A DNA stretch of 64,000 nucleotides from Triops longicaudatus (Eukaryota > Arthropoda > Branchiopoda > Notostraca > Triopsidae), in the NCBI GenBank assembly GCA_022885665.1, contig JAGQDJ010000260.1, forward strand, positions 1,240,001 through 1,304,000. The letters run 5' to 3'. How positions within the stretch are numbered: the stretch's first letter is position 1; every line of letters begins with the position of its first letter. A model generated the notes under the pieces. That model was not told the DNA's origin. It ran no database searches and was given only the letters and a program-made list of their open reading frames with translations. Positions 49,577 to 61,126 of this stretch are shown piece by piece. The position numbers were made by a program, and so were the translations under genes.

Positions 49577-49644
49577 GAAAGGTACTGAAAGAAAAAGATA
49601 GAAAAGGTACTGAAAAGTACTGAAAGAAAGGTACTGAAAGGAAA
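49577..49644. repeat. Simple repeat, unit GGTACTGAAA
   Basis: Several imperfect copies of GGTACTGAAA separated by A/G-rich spacers. Low-complexity sequence without coding potential. Confidence 0.75.
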
Positions 49645-52499
49645 TATATTCGTAAAAAAATATCTATTACTCACATGAACACAAACATACAATCAACACT
49701 TCTAGAGGGCATCTCTTTTGTACCCGCGTAATTTTCTGTTTCTGTGCATTTGTTTTTCTATAGTTCCACTGTCTTACAATTTCATAACGGCTTCGTCTGA
49801 TCTTCACTGGATAATATGTCGATGTACAAGAATCATAATAAAAGTTCGTCCTTTAAAGGTTCGGATTTCAAACGAAACTTCAAAAAATGTTCGCAGTACT
49901 ATGAAACCGATGTTGACATTCGGGGAAAAAATCGAGCATATTCTATTCTTGATCATCCCTGCCGTTCTTTTTCTCCCCCGTGTGAAGCACACACATAAAG
50001 ATGTATCCCAAGGAGGCCATGTAAGCTTTTGAGATTCAAGTACGATATCTCAAACCGTCAAAGGATGTCATGACCATTTGTCGGCAAAGGCACTTCAAAC
50101 GAAAGTAACTCCCATGTTCGCTGACGATACTCGTTATCCTCATTTCAATGCGGCAAGCACAAAAAGCAGATGCGTCACTTGTCCAATTTTCTCGTCCTGA
50201 ATTTTGAGGAGAATATGATAAAGTTAATGTAAAAACCAAAGCCGTTCTTCTGAGGGGAAAAGATGCTTTGTTCATCGTATAAGCATTTTGTTGTCACTTA
50301 TGTAGAAGGCAGGCGGCAGCGAGCCACAATTATACCCTCGCAGTTATTTTTGTCATCAAGACAAAATAGACGAAAGACGAGTTGACTGCTTGTGGGTCAA
50401 ACAAAGAATGGGTAAAAGCACTTCGTGGAGAACTCATCGAAGGTACTTTAGCATGTATTTCTATAGACAGAACAGCTTTGTTCTGCCAGTTATATGTACA
50501 AAATTCTTGTTCACATATGAAGCTTTAGCGTCCCATTGTAGTCAACTTTATAATGCTGCTTTTGTCCCGCTATTCGACTATCATAAAAAGGAAGAACCAA
50601 GAATGTGTTACACAATATAGATTCTTCTACTTTACGTATAATTACTACGACTTGTTTAACACAAGTTTTGGTTGAATGATACTGAAAAATGGTAAAACTA
50701 CATGAGCAGGCCTATTTATTATTCGAATTAGGGCAAAGTAACTCCAAATAAGTTCGTTTGCGGTTTATGATAAATAATTGTTTTCCTATTGTCTTAGAAA
50801 TCATACTTAACGTAAATGGTGATACTCATCAAAGCATTAATTAAATCTCTCAAGTATTCAGAAAATGCATGACTTAGCCACTATTAGTGTTACGTCGAAA
50901 TTTTTTCAATAAAATATTTCCCAATTCGCTACTTCATATAAAGAATGTAATCTGTGAAACTAGGGCCAAACTCCCATCCAATTTTCAAGGCAAACAAGCT
51001 CAGGAGCTGTTTCTTTTGAATTTTTTATACTAAAGCCTCTAAGCCTTTGTACACTTTATCCTTCCGTTTTGCATAATACATTCGTAACAGAACGCGTAAG
51101 CGAGAAATTTGCAAAATTCTAATCTTTTACCAAATAGAAAAAAGATTAAACGATTACTACATGGTCTTATGGCAATGCCTGAAAATGGGGTTATTATGGC
51201 AATTTGACGTTGTCCACCGCTAGGTGACGTATTTTGGAAAGAGCTCTATTATCGGAACGTTTCCCGCATAATTCGCCTATATGAGACCTCGTTCTATACC
51301 GAAGCATCATGCTTGCCAAAACTCTCGGAAAAGAAAGGGACTCACTGACGTAGCAAATTCTTGGCAAGCCAGCCAACTATGCAACTAGCAAACCTTCGAT
51401 TTTGTGACGTATAGGTTACTCAGCTCCTTAAATCTGAGTAGCTACTATTAGCGATTGTAATATAGTACAGTCAATAAAAGTGCAGCTAGGAGCAAAATTT
51501 CCACGGAAAGCCCTAATAAACATATAAAATACAAAAAGGGAGCCGTTAAATCCGGCTACATCGTGGTCAATAGGTAAAAACTACTCCCCGAGAGAAGCAG
51601 CACGAAAGGAGCCGAAATGTCCATTATTTCACTCACGTTTCTTGATGTTTTTTATTCATAGCCCATTGCGCGTAAGAAAGCTAACGCGATTTAAGAGAGA
51701 GAAACTTGTTAAGATAACGCCTATTTCAAGTAAAAATGGCAAAGGATATTATGTATTTATGAATGCCAGCCATGTACTTTACGTAACAAACATGTTAAAC
51801 TAGCAACAGCTTTTCTCCAGACGTGCTATATCTAGCACTGCACTTTTGACAGTTGATGCACAACCAGAGTGCTGTTGTAAAATTTATGAACAACATACAG
51901 TAGTTTGGTACGAGGAAAACTCTACACGTAGCTTACTAAGCTTCTTGCATGTACTAGGAGGAAAGTTTTGATTATGGAACGTTTGGGGTTAGTGCGTGCT
52001 CCATAGAATTCTACTTAGTGTCTTGATGCGAGTTATAAAGCTTAGCATCTTGGCAAGTACATTGCACATTTGCTTGCTTATAAAGACAGTTAACATCATA
52101 TTATTGTAGGGGGGTAACGTTATTTATGCTTACACACAGGGTGTTAATGCGGGATCAAATGTTAATGCCCTTCTTGCGAGAAAGAGGCTCGTTTCACGAA
52201 ATACCTGGAATTACTAACCCAAGGGTGAAAAAAGAAAACTTCACTAGTGACTCGAGGCGAAGAAGGAAAGTTCCTAATAGCTGTTTGAGTCGTAAAATTG
52301 CTTACACATTTTTTACGAAACAGAATTCTGTTAAGATTGCACATCGTATAGGCTTGATTCGACTTGGCTCGGCTGATTCCAAAATGTATAGTCGAGCTGA
52401 AGCTAAATGCTTTATCCCAAAAGTGGCATTTTATCTCACTTCTACTTTTAGCATATTTGAAGTGTCTGAGAAGTGATCATCCCCATAAACGTTCCTTAC

Positions 52500-52612
52500 A
52501 GCAAGAAGTACGTCCCAAGAGCTTTCCTCGACTTTCTCAAATTCAGCCAGGCACGCTTGTAAGTCCTTAAATTCAGGTCTAATTCTATTAGTACTCAGCT
52601 TTTTGGAATGTT
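52500..52612 (-). other. Exon-like segment of unknown gene
   Basis: On the minus strand an acceptor AAATTACATTTCAG precedes 52612 and a donor GTAAGG follows 52500. The 113-nt interval is open as two bases plus 37 codons, reading STNRIRPEFKDLQACLAEFE then KVEESSWDVLLA, an acidic, probably helical sequence. I do not recognise the family and found no partner exon. It could be chance. Confidence 0.25.
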
Positions 52613-52985
52613 CTGAAATGTAATTTCGTGAGGCTTTTATCCCTACCAACACTATCCCCTTGTCAAACGGCAAGGAGCTGTTTAGGAATTAAAACACGCG
52701 TCTTTCTTTTTTTTAGAGAGAAACTAACATTTGAAACAATATAGATCACGACTTGTGGAAAAGACAAAAATAAAACACGAAAAATTATGTGGAAACGACT
52801 TACTTGCGCAATGTGTACTGTAAACAGCTTCTCGCATCAAGTTTTTCTAGTGAATCGGATCTCAACTGAATTGGCGTTGGAGTTCGTTGGTTCACTGTTT
52901 AGTTATATGTTTGAGCTGACAGTCATTTGGGTGATCTAAGATGCATACAGTAAAAGAATTCTTGGAGAAACTGTTTTTTTCCTAA

Positions 52986-53002
52986 GCAGCAATTAATGCT
53001 GC
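52986..53002. repeat. 17-nt near-perfect palindrome
   Basis: GCAGCAATTAATGCTGC (arms GCAGCA.TTAATGCTGC) lies in the gene-poor stretch. It shares the GCAGCAATTA word with the inverted repeat at 49191, so both may derive from one family of foldback elements. Confidence 0.4.
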
Positions 53003-56000
53003 AGGGGACGTTACGTGTCTGGCTTTGGTTAATACGGTGCACGCACGCAGCAATAATTGAAGACGATGGGATATCTTTTAATTTCTGCACGAGTCACAAA
53101 ACTTCTCATGCGTGCGAGCCGTGAGAAGGTCAAAGGGGATACTAATGAATGAATTAAGAATATGTGTACGAAACATTTATACTTTAAGCTGCGTTTTTGA
53201 CAAAAAGTATCTCAACAATCTACATTACTAGCTAAAATGTAGTATGTTTTGTTTGTGACTGATGTACGAAATACAAGCCTACAACCAAGCGAAATTAATT
53301 TAATTGAGTAGATAATTTTGAAGGTATTCTGAACTTTACTCAAACATTTTTCACATCTGTGAAGAAAAAAATCCCGATGACACGAAATATCAGCTACAGT
53401 GGAAAAAGTCCGTCTATTCTCCCAGGGACGCTGCGGTACAATCGATGCTAAGCTGCAAGTGTGAGATACAAGAAAGAATCCTTACTTTTTGCTAAGCAGC
53501 TGTCACAGAGACAACGCAGACCCACAACTCACGTTATCGCAACGTACCTGAGTTGCCATTCTTTTTCGAGTCGAATCACGTTACACGCAGACACATTCGT
53601 AAAATAACGACGCATAATACTATTGTTTAAATGTTGTGTTTCCTGCAGTACCTACGAGAAAGATCTAACAGACTACCCGTAAAACAGTCATTTACAAAGT
53701 AAGTTGATCTCCCGGTAGTCGTTTCTTGAGCTAATGACGCAATTTTGCTTACGATCTCCAGTGTTCACCCGCATAGCTGGTAAAGACAAAATAAGTTAGA
53801 GCACTATCAACTTCCTAGGTAGAAGCTGTAATTATGTCTAAAAACTGTTTCATTCAAATTATTACTATTTTTTATCATACTTTTTTTTTTACAAAAGTTT
53901 ATCACTGTTGTTTCTCGCTACGCATTCGACAGATTTCTCTTGTTAACAAAATAGTTGCAAAATACTTCCGCAATGGATAAGAAACTACACTAAACTCAAA
54001 GGCTTGCGAATTTGGCTTGGCATTAGCATTTGAATCAGTTCACTTGTAAACGATTGTCAACTTTCCAGTAAATTTTTCTTAGCGATATCAATTAAATTCT
54101 CGGTGAAAAGTTATATTGTGAAACCTTTATTACGAAAACGAATTAAAATGTAACAAATTACATCGGCTATAGACACGTGGTCAGACAAGCATGGTAACAA
54201 AGTTCTAATCTTGTAGGAAAAAATACTAGCAACACATTTAAAATGCTGCGGACGATTGTTTACCACATATAATTCCCTTGCGAGACAAACAAAAAGCAAG
54301 TGACGATGGCTCCACAAAACTCCTTTTCCTGTATATGGGAGGGTGGATGTAGCCCTGCAAAAAAAAAAAGTTAAAGAACTTGACGGTTAAGTAAACACTG
54401 TAACAACGTGACCAAAAGTTGGGTTGTCAAAGCTAGAAGTCGTTTTACGTAAGCTGTCGCGTCTCAATTCCCCAACCTTGACTTACGCCTGGCTGCGGTG
54501 TGTATTACAGCCTACAAAAAAGTCAGAGCCAAGTCTGGCAAAGCTCTAGGGATCAAAGATTGTCCGGCGTGCCGAAGTCGGGTCAAATCTCAGGATTTTC
54601 TTCCCTTTGTCCGTCGTACTATGTACCCCTTACGACTCTTAACATGCCAAGTAATCCAGGGCCTGTCTATGTGCAGTGAACTCGTATTGTCCGTTGCAGT
54701 CAGACCCATATAACCAGGCTTGTCACGGTTTTAGTTGGGTTCCAAACAAAAGGCACAAGCCTGACTTGCTCTAGGGAACGCTCGCAAACCCGAATTATGC
54801 CCACACGCAGGGTTGCTTTGTTCAGGCACGATGTCCTACTATTAAACGAGTGCACTGTACCTGGCTACGTTAGTTTTAGTAATTGTTGTTTCGTCTGAAC
54901 AGTGCTACAAATATTCAGGCGATAAATATGTTTGCTGAGTTGCTTTGCTAGATTTGTTGATTGCTGTGTTTGTCCTGAATTTTTTAACAACGTGGTGTAA
55001 GAAAATACTCTTATTTTCTCTGACAGAGAAATAGACTCATGTAGCCTGCTTTTTACCTCATTCTCACTAAGCATGAGGTGTTCATTTTTGCTGCCTTCGA
55101 CCGTTCCTGCAATCACGTTGCAGATTTTCCTTTTTGTAGCTCCTCATCCTGATACTATCTCAATTTGGTTCAGTGCAATTGTCAAGCATTGGAGTCGAAA
55201 TCAATCCATTTCGTCCCAGTTCACCCGCTGCCACCTCTGTGCTCTAGCCATGGTGATTTCAACGGGCTTTTTGGCATGTTCTTTTCACTGGAGAAAGCAA
55301 ACGTAATGATAAAGCTGAATCTGAAAATAGCAACGCCGTTTCCCCATGCATAGCTAAGGCAAATGTGATTTACATTTCGGGGATGTGCTGTATAATAGGA
55401 TAAGGGATGTTGGATATTTTGCTTCCACAGTCGTATTGCCAGCTCAGCGGAAAAGGTTCTCGTACAGAATGCAATCCGCTTTCGAAAATTTGCCTTCTCA
55501 AGTCACTATAATGAAAGAGAAAAAAATGCGCCTTGAGCCGAAGAGATTGCGTTGGTGCCATACCATTGTGACAAGTAACAGTTTGGGGAGTTCTTCCATT
55601 AAGAAACCCAGCCTTGTAATTTCCCATCTAAGCTCTCCGTCAAAGCCAAAGGAAGATGGAAAAAAAAGCTTTCCGTAAAGAAGTGTTTTTACGGATACAG
55701 TGTTGACCTTCATTGCTGAGTGCAGCGCAGCACACCTAAGCACTTCTCGTTATCGGCTTTTCGTCTCAACCGGACGTACCCTACAACATGGCTTTTTTCT
55801 TTTTTTTTTCTAGTTTTTCTTTCGTCGTTTCAGGAAACCTCAACGAAGCTCGCACTTTCCGTTAATTTTTACTTTTCCCGTCCAATTCCTTCAGGCCACT
55901 AATTGATAAGACACATAAGATGTTATTTTGCCAAGAAACGCACGTACAATGGCTTTCATTTTCGTGTTTCACACGAAGCGCAATTTATTTAAGTTTTAAG

Positions 56001-58529
56001 GTTTCTGAAGTTGTGTCATTGGAAAAGGAAGCAAATGAATTCCCTACTTTGACAATAGTTTGAGCTAAGTCTATTTTCTGTCGACAGAAACTTCTATAAA
56101 TTCTAGATTACTTTTCATTTTATGCTTTTTTGTAAGTGCTTAATGTAGCTGTACAGTTGAAGGCATCATTTGTTCACTCAAGGTGTACGCAGCCTGTTGT
56201 GGTGTTAAAACCATGCATGCAAAACAAAAAAGGGACTCATGATTAAATTCGATAAAAAGCTTCTAGCTTCTGAAGTGGCTATACAGTGATCAATGACAAT
56301 GAATAATAAGGAATCCTGCAGTTTTTTAAGGTTTCGTTGAAAGAGACGTCCAATAATCGATTGGAGTCAACTTTGCAAACATGCGAAACTGGTTGGTAAC
56401 AGCGGGAGTAAAAATTGTGAGGTAGCAAATTGAGCGAAAAATGCGAAAAATTTTATCCGTATTCAATGAACTACCACAAATTGCTTAGGAGCGATTTTTT
56501 ATGCTCCAATTATTTACCCCGCAACAGGAAATGAGGAAAAATAACTTCGCAAAATATTCGAAATTAGTAACGATTAAAATTCGTAAAAATGCTACTAATA
56601 ATCGAAATTATTTGATTTATTAATTAGCTTCACAGGTATTTCTTCTCTGGGTTTCTAAAAATGTAGAGTAGCTAAGTTCTCTCCGTCTACGCACGTGTTT
56701 TCCACTCATCGATTTGCAAAAAATATGGAACTCACTAGAAAAGTAGACAAGCATATGGAAGCGTATTCGTCTTTTTGCCTTACGTGTGAAGTCTGTAACG
56801 CGGTTGCAATGCAACTTTAGTGGGCAGCGTCAAACAAGCTTCATCTTCGTGCAATGAGTGAATGACCGTGTTGTTATAAGTTTTCCCACGCTTACACAAA
56901 AACATCTCTGCTGCGGTGAACAATCTGGGTAACGGAGTTACTCCCAATGATTGCATATTGTTACGTTCTACTCCTTTTCCAAATTCCGTTTATTCGTAAC
57001 TTCCACTTCACAGCAACACTACAACAACTCCAAGACAAAATCACACACAAAAAACTCCTTCTCGTGCTGTCACTTTAAATTTCCAACAATCAATTTGTAC
57101 GCTAAAGAAATGGGACTGGCTCAAAAGAAGGTCAAAAAGGAACTAAATATTACAGGCTGGGTGCAGGGGATTTCATTCTTACCAACAATGAATCTTAGGA
57201 TTCCTTGTTGGGCGGCTACGAAATTTGACTGTTGGGCAACAGTGAACGCTACAATATTACACATGCTCTACGCGCCGTTTTAATCCGTTAAACCATGCTC
57301 AGTGACTTCAAGCTTACATGCAGCAGCTACGATCACTTGTTTCTACTAAAATCCGCGAAAAGCACCATAACAAACATGATCGCAACGCCCAGGCGAATGA
57401 CTCGTTTTTCGTTCGAATAATTTTCGGGCCATTAATTATTTCCGTTCTCCTTTGCATTTTTTCGTGGAAATTTTTAAGCCTTAGCTCTTTTCCCTCCTGT
57501 TTCATTAAAACTTTTCCAACTACTCTAAATGTAAATACCAAAATCCTTTAAAGTACTGTAATTATTCGTTTGACATTAATGTAACTAGACATCTTTCGTT
57601 CGCAAGAACTTGATGGAAAGTTCTAAATTCTGAAACGTAAACACCTGTTGTATCCCACCTATGTAATCTTCCTTAACGGTCTGCCAATTTCTGCTCCATA
57701 AGACTTCGGGAAACTTCTGCTAAAAGAGCCAAGTTGGTCGAAGTTACCTAAGCACCTAGAGTGCATTAATGAGTCTTGGTGTATAAATCTATGCGACGTA
57801 AGGAAATCTGAAGTGACAAGTCATCTGAAGTGCAGTAATGGACCGTGTTGAAGTGAATGCGAATGTATTCAAACTCTTAACTACCAATCGATTTCAATCC
57901 ATGATTTACTCTACTGTATCTCAGCTTATTTATGTCTAAAACACGAAAAATCATTGGACAAATTGCAGCTGAGTTTCAACGCCCGGATTCTTTTCACGGG
58001 AGCTATCAATTCACAGTAGCATGTTTTCTGTTTTGACGACTCCGAGATTGGCATGCATGGCAGGCAGTGACAATTTCCCCTTTTAACGTCCTTAAGTTCC
58101 TTTAAGCAAGACCACTCCTATCTACCTCAAAAGGTAACCGGTGCGCTCCTTGAGTGCTCCCAAAAAGCCACGCCCCTTCGTCCAAAAATGTGCTCCGTCT
58201 CATACTCACCCTGGCTGATTCGAACAACAGCGAGTCAGACACGAATTAGGTGCACGACAAGTTAGACGCGAGCTCCGTCTTTTCCCACATTCGGATACGT
58301 TTGGCTAATCTTAGAGTTACATCTTTCAACGTTTTATCTGGAAAATGATCATTTTACCTTTGCCTAGAAACGGTTATGCATTAGAAACGTGTAAAGAGCA
58401 AGTGGGAAAACGCGGGACGAACTAAAGTCAATTCCAGTCGCAGCAATCTCAACCGTGTGGATCTAACGTACTATGCCAATATGTGATCGGAGGTGCTAGT
58501 TTGTCTTGTGAATCCAACCCGCTCTCATT

Positions 58530-61126
58530 ATGACTATCCTAATGAAACGCTACCATCTTGTTCATTCAGCCGTCAGCGGTATGGATAGTTTCCACTCCAG
58601 CAATCATACTCATTTTTTCGGTGGTGCAGCTGGGGGCAAACACCCCGGGACGGGTGTTCAGGATGCAGAAACTATGCTCGTATTGCTGGGGGGTAGCTGC
58701 TCGCTTGTCGGATTGGCTTTTGCCTTCATTACTTATAGGTATATCTTACGGCATTATCCCTCATGGCTTCATTATAGCACGAAAATCAAAGCGCGACTTG
58801 ACGTTGGCTTCGTGGTCTATACAAAAGCCTTTATCTGCAGTCTTTAGCAGGGAAGTCAGCACGGGGTTTTTACGGGAGCATTACGGCACAAATGTGGTTT
58901 CTATAGCAATGTGAGCACAACAATGTTCTAGGTGAACTCTAAAAAGCCGCAGCCAGTAACACTAAAACTGCCCAAAGGAATTTATTAATAAAACAGGTCA
59001 ACATTGCCCCGCAGAATACTTTAATACAATCTAGTTTGCAATCTGTGTGATCTGTATAAAGAACGTTACCTTAGTGCAGTTACCTTAGTTCATAACAATG
59101 AAAGGCTGCCAAAAAACTCGCAGTGTTACAAGCCAGCGTATTTTTTCTCTCCTTGTTTTGGAACAAATCCGTCTCGAGAAATCGGATCTTGAGCGGCCAA
59201 AGCCAAATGAGCGTTTTTCGAATTGCTAGCTGGGAAAGAAACAAAAAGGTTACGATGGAAAGAGAAATGGCTAAGTGCTGTGTAACATGAAGTGGGCAAG
59301 ATTAAGTTTCATACCATTCTGCAGTAATGTACTGCAATATGCAGGAAAAAATCGAACAAAACATAGAAATGAAGAATAAACTCAGACCATCTTTTACAAA
59401 TTGAAAAATAGAAAGAAACTTACAGTAATAAATATAGCTTGTATATTCATGTTCGCGGACTGGTAAACGGCAGGAAAGTAGGGTGTGATGGATATTTGAA
59501 ATCTATATGTTGAAAGGTTTATCATCCTTTAATTGGCAACTTGATCTCATCATATTTAAAGAATTATCAGCCATTTGGCGCTATTAACTAGTTTTTGTAC
59601 GGTTTTCCTTTCAGGTCAAAACAAAAGAAAACCCATCCGTAAATTAAGATATATTTCTTTTTTCTCTAGCTATGGCTAAAGATTCTGTTAAATTTTCTTC
59701 AGATATAAAACTACTGGAAGGCTTGATTACATCTAACACTTGATCTTCTCTAACATTCGAAAAGAGCTTCTTTAATATGACACCCTATCTTTTACTTGAC
59801 GTACAGAAGCTAGAATGGTGTATTCTTCGTGTATGAGGAAAAGAGAACTGCAGATAATGATCCTTTTCTCCCCTGTGTACCATATCGTGGGGCACGGGAA
59901 TCATGTTTGTGCTTAGATACTTTTTACAATCAACGGTACAGCAATTTTCTATTGCTTCTCAGAGAGCGATCTACGCTACTCCGCGTCACCTTTTGTTCAT
60001 TTTTCTGGGGTAAGTTTCATCTCCGAAATAACAAAGGATGAAGAAAGGGTGTTACCGTCCCTGGCAGACGTGTGCGTGCTTTTTACTGAATACATCCCTC
60101 TCTTCGGTTGTGTCGTTCCCGCCTTTTTATCACAAACTTGATCCTTATAATCCTAAAAATAAAACAACATTACAGATCGTTGCGTATAACACTACAATGT
60201 TCTCTGTTTAGTTTGTTCTCTGACGCTGTTGAACTGGGAGGCCCGACGCTGTTGAACTTGCTGGCTTGCGTGTTCTTGTCTCAGTTAAGCCACCTTCTAA
60301 CCTTTGCCGCCGAGGACTATTTACACGTAAACCATTGACACTTTTCATGAGCCAACAAAAAGCAAACGCTCTTTTAATAGAAAAGCAAGGAAGTAATTTA
60401 AAAGAAGCGTGACATCCTAATGTTCTTCTTTCGCAGGGTGAAAATTTGTGCAAGCCTCTGATTTTACTGCAGCTCTATTTCCACGTAACACAGCTCATTT
60501 GGCTTCTTTTCACGGCATACGAGTTATGGAAAAGTGTTCGTAGAGGCTTTTCTTCGGACGGGGGCAACAATGAGCACACGTTCCTCCGATTGTCGTTGAT
60601 TGGCTGGGGCGCACCCTTGATTTTGACAGCCCTGGCTGCAGGCTTGGAGTTTCATACCTCACCGGGTCTGCCGAAGAACCTTAATCATCACTGTTCGATC
60701 TCTCAACACAGCTGGAGCCAAGTGATTTTTGTAGCTTCGGGACTTCTCTTGGTGACACTAACGCTGAAATATTTGTGGAAAGCGTGGCGCTTAGCGAAGT
60801 TCATGTTTAACATCACCCAATATAAGACGGTTCTTGTGAGGGCAAAATTAATCATCAAATTGGTGCTAATACTCAACGTGTCCTGGGTATTCAACGTTAT
60901 CGCTCTCTTCGTGCAGCACGAAGTGCTGTGGATTGCGGGCCAAGTCTGCTTCTCTCTCCAAGGCTTATTCATTGCGCTGTGTCTTACCTGTGACTGTCAA
61001 TTAATCCGCAGCTTCTCCCGACATACCAATTTGCATATCAAGAAGTATGGAGCTTCAGAGGTCATCCATTCTAGCCAATTAGATCTCACGACATGGGAAA
61101 ATCCACCCCAGCCACGACTTATTTGA
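58530..61126 (+). CDS. Adhesion-type (class B2) GPCR, seven-helix region
   Basis: Three exons are visible: 58530 (or 58570) to 58738, 60212-60326 and 60437-61126, about 337 codons. Helix 1 is LVLLGGSCSLVGLAFAFITY, helix 2 LLNLLACVFLSQLSHLLTF, helix 3 PLILLQLYFHVTQLIWLLFT, helix 4 SLIGWGAPLILTALAAG, helix 5 QVIFVASGLLLVTLTL, helix 6 IIKLVLILNVSWVFNVIALF, helix 7 VCFSLQGLFIALCLTC. The cysteine before helix 3 (GENLCK) and one in loop 2 (HHCSIS) fit the usual disulfide. The helix 4 and helix 7 patterns are adhesion-like. Before helix 1, SSNHTHFF looks like the end of a GPS motif (C-x-C-N-H-x-T-x-F) without its cysteines. The 5' limit is unclear: the ATG at 58530 is possible, but an acceptor at 58569 (GTTCATTCAG) suggests upstream exons. 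The ligand is unknown. ATTAAA at 61173 is a candidate poly(A) signal. Confidence 0.8.

Larger units (their letters stand above)
48782..58529. other. Gene-poor 10-kb stretch
   Basis: No gene could be recognised here. Open frames are all short (116 codons at most) and lack family similarity. What is visible: an inverted repeat (49191-49260), a GGTACTGAAA simple repeat (49577-49644), an exon-like segment on the minus strand (52612-52500) and a palindrome at 52986-53002. Upstream exons of the GPCR at 58.5 kb, including a proteolysis-site (GPS) domain, may lie in the right part but were not found. Confidence 0.5.

Noticed and set aside
54480..54800. Slightly GC-richer patch with a 71-codon frame
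   Set aside because: No splice signals, similarity or repeat structure could be found to support a feature.
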